NCBI GenBank assembly: GCA_010027395.1
Contig: RGVD01000098.1
Location: forward strand, 1-9,404
Direction: 5' to 3'
DNA from: Bacteroidota bacterium
GTDB lineage: Bacteria > Bacteroidota > Bacteroidia > UKL13-3
DNA length: 9,404 bases
Of this stretch, positions 1-7,064 are shown one piece after another. Below the pieces are notes generated by a model. The model did not search any database. It saw only the letters and a program-made list of their open reading frames with translations, and was not told the DNA's origin. Made by a program: the position numbers and the translations under genes. Position 1 is the stretch's first letter. Each line of letters starts with the position of its first letter.

Positions 1-545
1 AATCTCAAATAAGAAATGCCGAGGAGCAAATTACACTTGTAACAAGTTATTTTATTCCACCGCTTTCTATGAAAAGGCTATTAATAAAAGCTGCTATGAG
101 TGGTGTAAAGGTAAGAATTGTTATAGGCGCTATTTCAGATGTGGGGTTAGCAAAAAGAGCTACTGATTTCTTCAAAAGCGATTTATTAAAATCTGGTATT
201 AGAATATACGAATGGAAAGAGAGTGTGTTACATGCAAAATTAGCAAGCATTGATAAAACCACTGTAAATATTGGTTCTTATAACTTCAATCATCTTAGTG
301 ATTTTGGGAGCATTGAATGTAATATAGAAATAAATGACCTTGGGTTTTGCAAGAAAACAAATAATATGATTGATAACATCATTGAAAATGGATGTGACGA
401 ATTATCATTTGATAAAATTGAAAGAAAGGGAAAATTATTAAACCAATTATTTAATGCCTTTTCCTATTTTATGTTCAGGTTTATGCTGAAGCTACTTTTA
501 GCTTTGCAAAGCTCAAAAAAGAAGATAAACAAATACAATCTTTAA
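1..545 (+). CDS. Phospholipase D-like / cardiolipin synthase family protein, C-terminal part (5' end outside window)
   Basis: The reading frame is open from base 3, without a required start, to the stop at 543-545, so this is the last 180 residues of a longer gene. It carries one complete HKD motif of the phospholipase D superfamily: HAKLASID at 231-254 (H, K two residues later, D after four more), followed by the usual GSYNFNHLSDFGSIE stretch. Upstream, VTSYFIPPLSMKRLL and a basic segment match the second half of cardiolipin synthases, which join or exchange phosphatidyl groups at the membrane. Family members carry two HKD motifs; the first would lie before base 1. The end is hydrophobic and then basic (FMFRFMLKLLLAL, then lysines), as in family relatives, so the stop is probably native. 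Internal ATG codons such as the one at 69 are not starts, because homology continues upstream of it. Cardiolipin synthase versus another PLD transferase cannot be decided from this half. Confidence 0.88.
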   Translation, partial: SQIRNAEEQITLVTSYFIPPLSMKRLLIKAAMSGVKVRIVIGAISDVGLAKRATDFFKSDLLKSGIRIYEWKESVLHAKLASIDKTTVNIGSYNFNHLSDFGSIECNIEINDLGFCKKTNNMIDNIIENGCDELSFDKIERKGKLLNQLFNAFSYFMFRFMLKLLLALQSSKKKINKYNL

Positions 546-667
546 GTTTGGTTGATTTCGATCAAGGCAATATTACTATCATTAGCTTTTTGACAGACTC
601 GGATAGTTGGGATGTGGTTAATGCTCCACTTAACACCTGGAAAAGCTTAGACTTTAGAGCCATTTGA
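455..667 (+). pseudogene. Possible remnant of an unknown gene's 3' end, overlapping the PLD-like gene
   Basis: A second frame, open from 455 to a TGA at 665-667, reads like real protein in its last 40 codons: LSLVDFDQGNITIISF, then TDSDSWDVVNAPLNTW and KSLDFRAI. It has no ATG start; the only candidate is a TTG at 548. The first 30 codons overlap the end of the PLD-like gene in another frame. I do not recognise a family. It could be the tail of a gene whose front was lost when the two were joined, or a chance open frame. The acidic, Trp- and Asn-containing composition is the only support. Confidence 0.22.
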
Positions 668-724
668 ATAAAATTAGGTTGGCGCATATGGTGTTCTTCA
701 TTAATAAACATAAGCATACACCTA

Positions 725-928
725 TCATTTACTTGTTGGTGAGCCTCGCACAATCCTATGCGCAACACCAACAAGGGCGAGAAAATATTGCGTTGAATCT
801 TTTACATTATAATCTCCATAATATAGACCTTCACATGTTGTCGAATAGGCACAATCACCTCCGCCATTACATGAATAACTAATGAAAATAACGTACAAAA
901 TGAAAATATTAATAATATTACTTTTCAT
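725..928 (-). CDS. Doubtful small lipoprotein-like ORF (67 aa) directly downstream of parC
   Basis: The frame starts at an ATG (926-928), 25 bp after the parC stop on the same strand. Its N-terminus resembles a lipoprotein signal: a Lys at position 2, a hydrophobic run IINIFILYVIFISY, then SCNGGGD, where Cys followed by Asn and glycines is common in Bacteroidota lipoproteins. The lipobox is weak, with Ser rather than Leu at -3. Two further Cys follow (DCAYSTTC). The last 17 or so codons are made from the hairpin at 732-775, so the original C-terminus may have been replaced or truncated. No known family is recognised. It may be a degraded gene or a chance frame in AT-rich DNA. Confidence 0.28.
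   Translation of the reverse strand: MKSNIINIFILYVIFISYSCNGGGDCAYSTTCEGLYYGDYNVKDSTQYFLALVGVAHRIVRGSPTSK
732..775. repeat. 44-nt imperfect inverted repeat / hairpin
   Basis: The arms CTTGTTGGTG (732-741) and CACCAACAAG (766-775) are perfect 10-bp complements. Inside them, CGCA (747-750) pairs with TGCG (759-762), leaving an 8-nt loop and a 5/3-nt internal bulge. The element is clearly richer in G and C than the surrounding AT-rich DNA. No T-run follows on either strand, so it is not a typical intrinsic terminator. It may be a dispersed repeat unit or a structured RNA element near the 3' end of the parC transcript. Confidence 0.7.
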
Positions 929-953
929 AATTATATTTCATTAATTTTTTTTA

Positions 954-3659
954 CTAAAACAACTTCGGCTGCTCGGTTGGTGGTATCACCTTCTTTTTAA
1001 ACCTAGGCTTGTTTTCTTCTTCAGGTTCGTCTTGCAATAGTTTATCTATCTTCTCCTTTTCCTCTTGCTCTATATCATCGTTTATCAAATGTATTTGGGC
1101 ATCGGTTTCGGGCTCGATTGGTGTATTGCTATTATCCTCCTCATCAGCTTCTAGTTCTGGGATGGGCTCTAACAATTCTATGCTTATCAAATCGTTTCCT
1201 GTAAGTTTATTTCCTATGGCTTTCCATCCTTTCACTTCAATAAACTCAGTTAGGTTTATCTCTTCTTCGCTAGCTTGTTTTTTGTTTTTACCAATGGCAA
1301 CTTTCACCACCGGTACTTTCATATCAGTAGCTACCAAACATTGGCTCTTGCCATCTTCAGCTATAAAACAGAACTTTTTATTGATGGTCTGCGTTTCAAT
1401 CACAAAACGCTTTACATAATGTGTTTTATTAACCGCATCATAATACACCGCACTGATAGGTCGGCTTGGCTTAAACTTAACTATATGTAGTATCTTATCC
1501 GTTTCGTAGTGGTTGGTTAATTCGTAACCTGTCAGTTCGTAATTACCATCTTTGTATAAAACCAAAATCAAATCATTTGGATGGAAACTACCTAAATGCT
1601 TGCCTCTATCATCGGTGTTTAATCGGCCTAATATTTCATCATACCAAACATCCAATCCACCAAGGGTAGAAACCCCTTTAGATTTAAGCTTAATGCCTTT
1701 AACCAAGTATTTAGAAACGATATTGCCTTGCACCGCTCTGCCTTTGATGGCCAAGGTAGCAAAATCAAAATCAAAGCTTAGCTTTCGGGCATGGCTCAAT
1801 GGACTTAATACCACATTCACCACTTCGGCTTCACCACCTGCATTTACTGTTAAATAAGAGATGCGAGAGCCAACAGTACCTTGGGTTAGGTCATATTCTT
1901 TATCGCGGGTAATGCCTGTAACAGCAAAACGCTTGGCATAACTCACCTTGGTTTTTCCTTCAAGGTAAATTAGGTTGTAAATCCTGCGGTCATCATTCTT
2001 TCTAAATACATCCACATGAATAATGTCTTTGCCCATAAATGCTTTGTCTTGCACCTTGCTCACCACCATTTTACCATCCCTTCGGAACACGATGATATCG
2101 TCCATATCCGAACAATCGCACACATATTCGTCTTTCTTCAAACCTATACCCACAAAGCCTTCCGCTCTGTTTACATAAAGTTTTTGGTTGGCAATGGCAA
2201 CCGATTTAGCTTCAATGGTATCAAAGATTTTGATCTCTGTTTTACGTTCACGGCCTTTGCCATATTTCTTTAATAAATTCTCGAAATACTTGATGGCAAA
2301 TGCTTGTAGGTTATCCAAATCATATTTAACCGCTTCTAATTTAGCTTCAAGCGTGATAAGTAATTCATCAGCTTTGTAACTATCATATTTAGAAATACGT
2401 TTGATTTTAATCTCTGTCAATCGAAGGATATCATCTTCAATCAAATCGCGTTTGAACAGTTTCTTGTATTTGTTCATACCACGCCAAATGGTATCAATCA
2501 CATCTTCGAAAGTTTCGCTTTCTTCAATATCGCGGTAGATGCGTTTCTCGATAAAGATTTTTTCAAGTGAGCAATAATGCCAATCTTCTTCAAGTTCGTG
2601 TTTTTTAATTTCAAGTTCTTGACGAAGTAGGTCTTTGCTACGTTCAGCCGATTCCTTCAGCAGCTCATTCACACTCACAAAGACCGGCTTATCGTTCAGA
2701 ATCACACAAGCATTTGGCGAAATAGACACCTCACAATCCGTGAAGGCATAAAGCGCATCAATGGTAATATCAGGACTAACCCCAGGAGCCAATTGAATTT
2801 CAATTTCAACATCAGCAGCGGTATTGTCAATTACTTTTTTAACTTTTATTTTTCCTGAATCATTGGCTTTAATAATGGATTCAATAAGTCCAGTAGTAGT
2901 GGTAGCAAATGGAATATCTTTGATTAATAAAGTCTTTTTATCAAACTCTTCTATCCTTGCTCTGCACCTAATTTTACCACCTTTTAAACCTTGGTTGTAA
3001 TTGGTAATATCTATGTATCCTCCTGTTTGGAAATCAGGGTATATCTCAAACTTTTTGTTTTTATAATAATCTATGGTGGCTTGAATCAACTCACAAAAAT
3101 TGTGAGGTAAAATCTTGGTAGCCAAACCCACGGCAATACCTTCAACCCCTTGAGCAAGAAGCAATGGGAATTTCATGGGAAGGGTTATAGGCTCCTTCTT
3201 ACGGCCATCATAACTACTTTGCCATTCGGTGGTTTGCTTGTTAAAAGCAACTTCTTGGGCAAATTTGGAAAGACGCACCTCAATATAACGCGGGGCAGCA
3301 GCAGAATCACCTGTGCGCACATCGCCCCAATTTCCTTGGGTATCAAAAAGGATTTCCTTCTGACCCATATTTACCAATGCATCTCCAATGGCTGCATCGC
3401 CATGTGGGTGGTATTGCATGGTTTGCCCGATAACATTTGCCACCTTGTTAAAACGGCCGTCATCCATTTCGTTTAAGGCATGCAATATTCTCCTTTGAAC
3501 AGGTTTTAAACCATCTTCAAGGGCAGGCACAGCACGCTCCAAAATTACATACGAAGCATAATCTAAAAACCAGTTTTCATACAATCCATTAACGGCAGTT
3601 ATATGAAATTGATGGCCATGCCCATTATCTAATTCTTCAATGTTATTATTTTCTTCCAT
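954..3659 (-). CDS. parC: DNA topoisomerase IV subunit A (ParC; type IIA topoisomerase)
   Basis: This 901-aa protein is the DNA-breaking and rejoining subunit of a type IIA topoisomerase, acting with ParE to unlink daughter chromosomes. The breakage-reunion domain spans roughly residues 20-480: QRRILHAL near 55-62, the quinolone-region motif YHPHGDAAIGDAL (83-95), and the catalytic tyrosine Y125 in AAPRYIEVRL. A coiled-coil-like segment near 335-375 (Leu, Glu and Lys rich) fits the ParC/GyrA tower and coiled-coil region. The beta-pinwheel follows from about 485 to 830. It lacks a canonical GyrA box (QRRGGxG); the nearest segment is IKGRAVQGN, which favours ParC over GyrA. An acidic then basic tail follows residue 830 and ends QPKLF. 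The ATG is preceded by A-rich DNA without a Shine-Dalgarno site. The neighbouring upstream gene is divergent, so parE is not in this operon. A candidate promoter lies about 100 bp upstream. GyrA is the only realistic alternative. Confidence 0.93.
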   Translation of the reverse strand: MEENNNIEELDNGHGHQFHITAVNGLYENWFLDYASYVILERAVPALEDGLKPVQRRILHALNEMDDGRFNKVANVIGQTMQYHPHGDAAIGDALVNMGQKEILFDTQGNWGDVRTGDSAAAPRYIEVRLSKFAQEVAFNKQTTEWQSSYDGRKKEPITLPMKFPLLLAQGVEGIAVGLATKILPHNFCELIQATIDYYKNKKFEIYPDFQTGGYIDITNYNQGLKGGKIRCRARIEEFDKKTLLIKDIPFATTTTGLIESIIKANDSGKIKVKKVIDNTAADVEIEIQLAPGVSPDITIDALYAFTDCEVSISPNACVILNDKPVFVSVNELLKESAERSKDLLRQELEIKKHELEEDWHYCSLEKIFIEKRIYRDIEESETFEDVIDTIWRGMNKYKKLFKRDLIEDDILRLTEIKIKRISKYDSYKADELLITLEAKLEAVKYDLDNLQAFAIKYFENLLKKYGKGRERKTEIKIFDTIEAKSVAIANQKLYVNRAEGFVGIGLKKDEYVCDCSDMDDIIVFRRDGKMVVSKVQDKAFMGKDIIHVDVFRKNDDRRIYNLIYLEGKTKVSYAKRFAVTGITRDKEYDLTQGTVGSRISYLTVNAGGEAEVVNVVLSPLSHARKLSFDFDFATLAIKGRAVQGNIVSKYLVKGIKLKSKGVSTLGGLDVWYDEILGRLNTDDRGKHLGSFHPNDLILVLYKDGNYELTGYELTNHYETDKILHIVKFKPSRPISAVYYDAVNKTHYVKRFVIETQTINKKFCFIAEDGKSQCLVATDMKVPVVKVAIGKNKKQASEEEINLTEFIEVKGWKAIGNKLTGNDLISIELLEPIPELEADEEDNSNTPIEPETDAQIHLINDDIEQEEKEKIDKLLQDEPEEENKPRFKKKVIPPTEQPKLF

Positions 3660-3982
3660 TACTTAAAACACAAGTCGCCTAAAAATCAAGTAGCGAAAAT
3701 AACAGACAAAACAGAAAGGCTATGCACATTTTTTGTGGAGAAAATCAAAATGTCTTCAAATGTATTGATTGTTTACTAGCCAAAGACCATGTAAAATCAT
3801 ACTTATCCAATTTCAATCGCTTTTATCATAATTTATAATTGATAAAAATCGGTCTAGATTAAAATTAAATAACAAATTGTATTTGGCATTGTATCTAAGG
3901 TAATTAAATTTTTATGTAACTTGAAATCAACATTGAAAAATTCTATCTAATTTGCCGACTCAATTTTCTATAGACTTATTTC
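3660..3982. other. Divergent intergenic region, parC and flavin reductase gene
   Basis: This 323-bp AT-rich spacer separates two divergent genes and has no plausible ORF. On the parC side it holds the candidate promoter at 3757-3784. In the middle is an inverted repeat, TTTTATCA (3821-3828) with TGATAAAA (3840-3847), separated by 11 bp, which could be an operator. On the plus strand a near-match to the Bacteroidota -7 box (TAATTTG, 3948-3954, one base short of TAnnTTTG) sits 24 bp after a TTG at 3921-3923. That is a weak candidate promoter for the flavin reductase gene with a leader of only about 20 nt. Confidence 0.5.
3757..3784 (-). promoter_or_regulatory. Candidate Bacteroidota-type promoter for parC
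   Basis: On the minus strand a perfect -7 box TACATTTG (TAnnTTTG consensus; plus-strand CAAATGTA at 3757-3764) is preceded, after a 16-bp spacer, by TTTG (3781-3784) as the -33 element. Reported spacing for this promoter class is about 17-23 bp from a TTG, so the fit is close but slightly short. It would give a leader of roughly 90 nt before the parC ATG. Confidence 0.4.
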
Positions 3983-4873
3983 ATGAAAACCATAGGACCA
4001 AAAGATTTACCTCTACCCGAATTTCACAATGCCTTATTAACCGCTATTGCTCCGAGGCCCATTTGCTTTGCAAGTACAATGGATAAAGAGGGCAATCCGA
4101 ACTTAAGTCCATATAGCTTCTTCAATATATTTGGTTCAAACCCTACCCGATTTATTTTTTCTCCCGCCCGCAGGGTAAGAGATAACACCACTAAACATAC
4201 TTTGCAAAATGTGATTGAAACTGGCGAGGTGGTAATAAATGTGGTAAACTATGGAATGGTTCAACAAATGAGCCTTGCCAGTTGTGAGTACCCAAAGGGT
4301 GTAGATGAATTTACCAAAGCTGGATTCACACCAATTTCTTCTGAAAAAGTAAAACCTTTTCGCGTGAAGGAAAGTCCAGTACAAATAGAGTGCAAAGTGG
4401 TTGATATTATTGAAACAGGAACTGAAGGAGGTGCAGGAAATTTAATCATTGCAGAAATGCTTCTTATGCATATTTCACCCGAGGTATTAACTGCTGATGG
4501 CAAAATTGACCAACATAAAATGGACTTAGTAGGCCGTCTTGGTAGCGATTGGTATGTACGAGCTAGTGGACATGCTTTGTTTGAAGTCCCAAAACCTGCA
4601 AGAAATTTAGGTATTGGGGTGGATGCATTGCCCGAAAAAATAAGATTAAGCAAGGTTTTAACAGGAAATGATTTAGGTATGCTGGCCAATGTGGAGCAAA
4701 TACCGGATATGGACAGTGTTGCTATATATAAACACATGAATAAGGATTTGAACAAACTTCACTTAGTACATAGCGATGATAAGTTTAAACTTGAGATGCT
4801 CCTTCATAAAATGGCTCAACAACTTTTAGAAAACAATAAAGTGCAAGACGCGTGGAAGGTACTTTTGAGTTAA
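3983..4873 (+). CDS. Flavin reductase family protein (FMN-binding split barrel)
   Basis: The 296-aa protein belongs to the flavin reductase-like (DIM6/NTAB) family, whose members bind FMN in a split beta-barrel and use it in reduction or as the reductase part of two-component oxygenases. The diagnostic N-terminal region is present: TAIAPRPICFASTMD (20-34), GNPNLSPYSFFN (37-48) and FIFSPARRVRDNTTKHT (57-73), the flavin and phosphate contact region. RLGSDWYVRASG (185-196) is another recurrent block. Beyond about residue 205 there is a C-terminal extension of some 90 residues that is not part of the core barrel and ends in a helical Leu/Lys/Gln-rich stretch. The ATG is chosen because the barrel begins within 20 residues of it. 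It stands alone, divergent from parC. The physiological substrate cannot be inferred. A soluble cytoplasmic enzyme is expected, as no signal peptide is visible. Confidence 0.88.
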   Translation: MKTIGPKDLPLPEFHNALLTAIAPRPICFASTMDKEGNPNLSPYSFFNIFGSNPTRFIFSPARRVRDNTTKHTLQNVIETGEVVINVVNYGMVQQMSLASCEYPKGVDEFTKAGFTPISSEKVKPFRVKESPVQIECKVVDIIETGTEGGAGNLIIAEMLLMHISPEVLTADGKIDQHKMDLVGRLGSDWYVRASGHALFEVPKPARNLGIGVDALPEKIRLSKVLTGNDLGMLANVEQIPDMDSVAIYKHMNKDLNKLHLVHSDDKFKLEMLLHKMAQQLLENNKVQDAWKVLLS

Positions 4874-4884
4874 ATGTCTATTTT

Positions 4885-4917
4885 AATTTGTACAAATTTT
4901 TGTTCTTTTTGTACATT
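4885..4917. repeat. GTAC palindrome and second half-copy, possible operator
   Basis: AATTTGTACAAATT (4885-4898) is a perfect 14-bp palindrome. The octamer TTTGTACA at its centre (4887-4894) recurs at 4908-4915, exactly 21 bp further, or two helical turns. This is the kind of spacing expected for cooperative binding of a dimeric regulator. It begins 12 bp after the flavin reductase stop and lies 200-250 bp upstream of the acetyltransferase gene. No regulator is identified. AT-rich DNA can produce such patterns by chance. Confidence 0.35.
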
Positions 4918-5010
4918 CTACAATATAGCACCTCTTTAATATCAATAAAAATAATTTTTTAAACACTGAAAATCAAAATTTTAATATTTATCTTTTCCTT
5001 AACTTAATTT

Positions 5011-5027
5011 TTGGCACAATCTTCTCT
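5011..5027 (+). promoter_or_regulatory. Weak sigma-54-like promoter element
   Basis: TTGGCAC (5011-5017) matches the -24 element of sigma-54 promoters. At the correct distance the -12 element reads TCTCT (5023-5027) instead of TTGCW, and the usually invariant GC is TC. The match is therefore half convincing. If active, transcription would begin near 5038 and meet the terminator at 5067 within 30 nt. Confidence 0.18.
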
Positions 5028-5066
5028 ATATTGGTTACATAATACTTTTTTTAAACTCATATAATT

Positions 5067-5100
5067 AAAAAGCCCTTTAGAGAAAACTAGAGGGCTTTTT
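5067..5100 (+). terminator. Strong intrinsic terminator hairpin (bidirectional by sequence)
   Basis: A 14-bp stem pairs 5067-5080 (A5, then GCCCTTTAG) with 5087-5100 (CTAGAGGGC, then T5), containing one G-T wobble and a 6-nt loop AGAAAA. Runs of A and T at the two ends supply the U-tract in either direction. It lies 193 bp after the flavin reductase stop and 33 bp before the acetyltransferase ATG. It may end the former transcript or act as an attenuator in front of the latter. Confidence 0.85.
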
Positions 5101-5133
5101 ATTTGTTAGGTATTCCCAATCATATATGTAAAT

Positions 5134-5568
5134 ATGCAAAGCTCTCTTCAATTTAAAATCTTAACGGATAGCCATGAAATGATGGATTGCTATGAATTAA
5201 TCAAGCTTTTGAATCCAAAACTTAGCCGAGAAGAATATGCTCTTTTAATTAGTCAAATGATACCTAATCATTACAAACAATTAATTGCCTTGCAAAATGG
5301 ACTAATAATGGGCGTTTGCGGGTATTGGATTAACACAAAAATATATTCGGGTAAGTATATAGAACTAGACAATGTGGTGGTGGATGTTAAAAATAGAAAC
5401 CAAAACATAGGCGAACAGCTTTGTCTAAAGGTGCTTGAAATTGCTGAAAAGGAACATTGTAAAGTAGCAATGCTTGATGCATACTTAGAGAATGAAGAAG
5501 CTCATAGGTTTTATGAAAGATTGGGTTACATTAAGAAAGGTTTTCATTTCATAAAAAAGCTAAACTAA
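5134..5568 (+). CDS. GNAT family N-acetyltransferase
   Basis: The 144-aa length and fold pattern fit a single-domain GCN5-related acetyltransferase, which transfers acetyl from acetyl-CoA to an amine. Motif A, the pyrophosphate-binding loop, is RNQNIGEQL (88-96), following the beta-strand YIELDNVVVD (75-84). Motif B is DAYLENEEAHRFYERLGY (115-132), with the characteristic Asn, the small residue and the FYERLGY ending. The strand GLIMGVCGYWI (56-66) is the expected beta-3 region. The loop has Gln where many relatives have Gly, which is tolerated in the family. The ATG at 5134 is used because the nearby ATG at 5126 is followed at once by TAA. The substrate is unknown. The start lies 33 bp after a terminator hairpin, so transcription must either begin in a very short interval or read through. 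An 84-bp gap separates it from the desaturase gene, so co-transcription is possible but not certain. Confidence 0.88.
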   Translation: MQSSLQFKILTDSHEMMDCYELIKLLNPKLSREEYALLISQMIPNHYKQLIALQNGLIMGVCGYWINTKIYSGKYIELDNVVVDVKNRNQNIGEQLCLKVLEIAEKEHCKVAMLDAYLENEEAHRFYERLGYIKKGFHFIKKLN

Positions 5569-5652
5569 ATCATAAATGACTTGGTGGACATCTTGTTATA
5601 CAAAACTACAAACTAAATTAATTACATTTACAACCAAAATAAATACAAATAC

Positions 5653-6717
5653 ATGCAGGAAATTAAATTTAATGGAAACCAAAGCGATTTTTATGTTGAT
5701 TTAAGAAAACGAGTTAATGAGTATTTTAAAGATACAAACAAAGAAAAAACAGGAGATCATAGAATAATTTTTAAAGCATTATTCTTCAGTTTTTCTTTTA
5801 TAGCAAGTTATATATTATTGGTTTTTGTTGATATGCCAGCTTGGCTTAGTATACCTCTTTGTATTTATGCAGGAATCATTACTGCTGGCATTGGTTTTAA
5901 TATGATGCATGATGGCAGTCATGGTTCATTTAGCCAAAACAAAACACTTAACAAAATGGCTGAATTGTCATTAAATTTTTTAGGATGCAGTTCATTTTTT
6001 TGGAACGTAAAACACGTGGTTGTTCATCATACTTATACGAATATTGATGGCATGGATGATGACATTGGAAATGAACCCATGCTAAGATTGTGCGAAACTC
6101 AAAAGCGCTACGCTTTTCATAGCTTGCAACAATACTACTTTGTATTCTTGTACGGATTTCTCTACCTAGGTTGGATTTTTGTATTGGATTTCATTAAATA
6201 CTTTTCAAGAAAAGTAGGAACCAAAGACAATATACAAATTAATACGTCTATTCATGTTGGTTTTTGGTCAACCAAAATAATTTACACTTTGCTATTTGTT
6301 GCTTTACCTATCTGGCAATTAGGTTTTGTAAAATTCATTACAGGATATTCTGTTTATATGTTTGTAACGGGAGTTACCATTAGTTTGGTTTTTCAATTGG
6401 CACATTGTGTTGAAAATATGGCTTTTGACCATGAAATGAAAGATGGTAAAATAGCCAATGATTGGGCTACTCATCAAGTGGCAACTACTAGCAATTTTGC
6501 CACACAGAGCAAATTGGTCTCATTCTTTACAGGTGGATTAAACTTCCAAATTGAACATCATTTGTTCCCAAAAATTAGTCATGTCCACTACCCTGAAATC
6601 AGCAAAATTGTGAAAAATGTTTGTGCCAAACATGGCATCAGTTATTTTGAACAAAAAACACTATTGAATGCCATTGTATCTCATGTGAAGCATTTAAGGG
6701 ATATGGGCAGAAAATAA
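5653..6717 (+). CDS. Membrane fatty acid desaturase (acyl-CoA / linoleoyl-CoA desaturase type)
   Basis: This 354-aa integral membrane di-iron enzyme introduces a double bond into an acyl chain using oxygen and reduced electron carriers. All three histidine boxes are present: HDGSH (86-90), HVVVHH (121-126) and QIEHH (299-303). Gln replacing the first His of the third box is typical of front-end (delta-5/delta-6-like) desaturases. An extra HCVE at 251-254 is seen in the same branch. Hydrophobic segments lie near 38-60, 64-84, 160-182, 205-225 and 230-250, giving the usual membrane arrangement with the boxes on the cytoplasmic face. Unlike eukaryotic front-end enzymes there is no fused cytochrome b5 domain. 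The length is normal for the bacterial family. Only 15 bp separate it from the MerR-type gene, so these are probably co-transcribed. Exact regiospecificity cannot be read from sequence. Confidence 0.92.
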   Translation: MQEIKFNGNQSDFYVDLRKRVNEYFKDTNKEKTGDHRIIFKALFFSFSFIASYILLVFVDMPAWLSIPLCIYAGIITAGIGFNMMHDGSHGSFSQNKTLNKMAELSLNFLGCSSFFWNVKHVVVHHTYTNIDGMDDDIGNEPMLRLCETQKRYAFHSLQQYYFVFLYGFLYLGWIFVLDFIKYFSRKVGTKDNIQINTSIHVGFWSTKIIYTLLFVALPIWQLGFVKFITGYSVYMFVTGVTISLVFQLAHCVENMAFDHEMKDGKIANDWATHQVATTSNFATQSKLVSFFTGGLNFQIEHHLFPKISHVHYPEISKIVKNVCAKHGISYFEQKTLLNAIVSHVKHLRDMGRK

Positions 6718-6732
6718 ATATCATTTAGCCAA

Positions 6733-7056
6733 ATGGAGGATGAAGTCAAGAAACTATATTTTACTATTGGCCAAGTGTCTGAAATGTTGAATTTAAGTGT
6801 TTCCCAGATTCGTTTTTGGGAGAAAGAATTTAGTCAACTTAAGATTAGCAAAACTGCAGGAGGCACCAGAAAATTTAGTCACAGAGATATAGATACCATT
6901 AAACTCATTCAACAATTAGTAAAAGATCAAGGCTACACATTAGAAGGAGCTAAAGAAAAACTAAAACACGATAAGGATTTACCAAACAAACAAGAAATCA
7001 TAAACAAACTAAAAACGGTTAGACAGTTTTTAGTAGATATCAAAAACGAACTTTAA
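6733..7056 (+). CDS. Small MerR-family transcriptional regulator
   Basis: The 107-aa protein has an N-terminal winged helix of the MerR type: YFTIGQVSEMLNLSVSQIRF (9-28) forms the helix-turn-helix, WEKEF follows, and KTAGGTRKFSHRDIDTIKLI (40-59) forms the wing and next helix. The remainder (about 65-107) is a short Lys-rich helical segment suited to dimerisation. No cysteine or effector-binding domain is present, so it is not a metal sensor of the classical MerR kind. It lies 15 bp after the desaturase and 8 bp before gldC in the same direction, which suggests one operon. Whether it regulates this operon is not shown by the sequence. The ATG at 6733 places the HTH at the usual distance from the N-terminus. 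Confidence 0.88.
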   Translation: MEDEVKKLYFTIGQVSEMLNLSVSQIRFWEKEFSQLKISKTAGGTRKFSHRDIDTIKLIQQLVKDQGYTLEGAKEKLKHDKDLPNKQEIINKLKTVRQFLVDIKNEL

Positions 7057-7064
7057 TAATACCA

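Larger units (their letters stand above)
546..953. other. Gene-poor spacer between the convergent PLD-like gene and parC
   Basis: About 400 bp lie between two convergent stops and hold no confidently identified gene. The contents are the doubtful frame remnant ending at 667, a 44-nt hairpin at 732-775, a doubtful minus-strand lipoprotein frame (725-928), and an AT-only inverted repeat (ATGAAAA at 900-906 with TTTTCAT at 922-928). Other open frames here, including one on the plus strand rich in His and Asn from a TTG at 664, look like shadows. I see no clear U-tailed terminator for either flanking gene, which is unusual for convergent genes. Confidence 0.5.

Noticed and set aside
562..774. Minus-strand open frame of 70 codons
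   Set aside because: It lies opposite the possible plus-strand remnant, has no signal or domain, and its sequence looks like a complement shadow.
664..882. Plus-strand open frame from a TTG, rich in His and Asn
   Set aside because: There is no ATG or recognisable domain, and the His/Asn bias is typical of antisense reading.
900..928. AT-only inverted repeat as a parC terminator
   Set aside because: The stem contains almost only A-T pairs, is interrupted and has no proper U-tract, so it would be too weak to call.
1009..2379. Several plus-strand open frames inside parC
   Set aside because: parC is a clear full-length gene on the other strand; these frames are Ser- or Phe-rich shadows without homology.
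4261..4755. Minus-strand frame of 164 codons opposite the flavin reductase gene
   Set aside because: The plus-strand frame has strong family motifs, so this is an antisense shadow.
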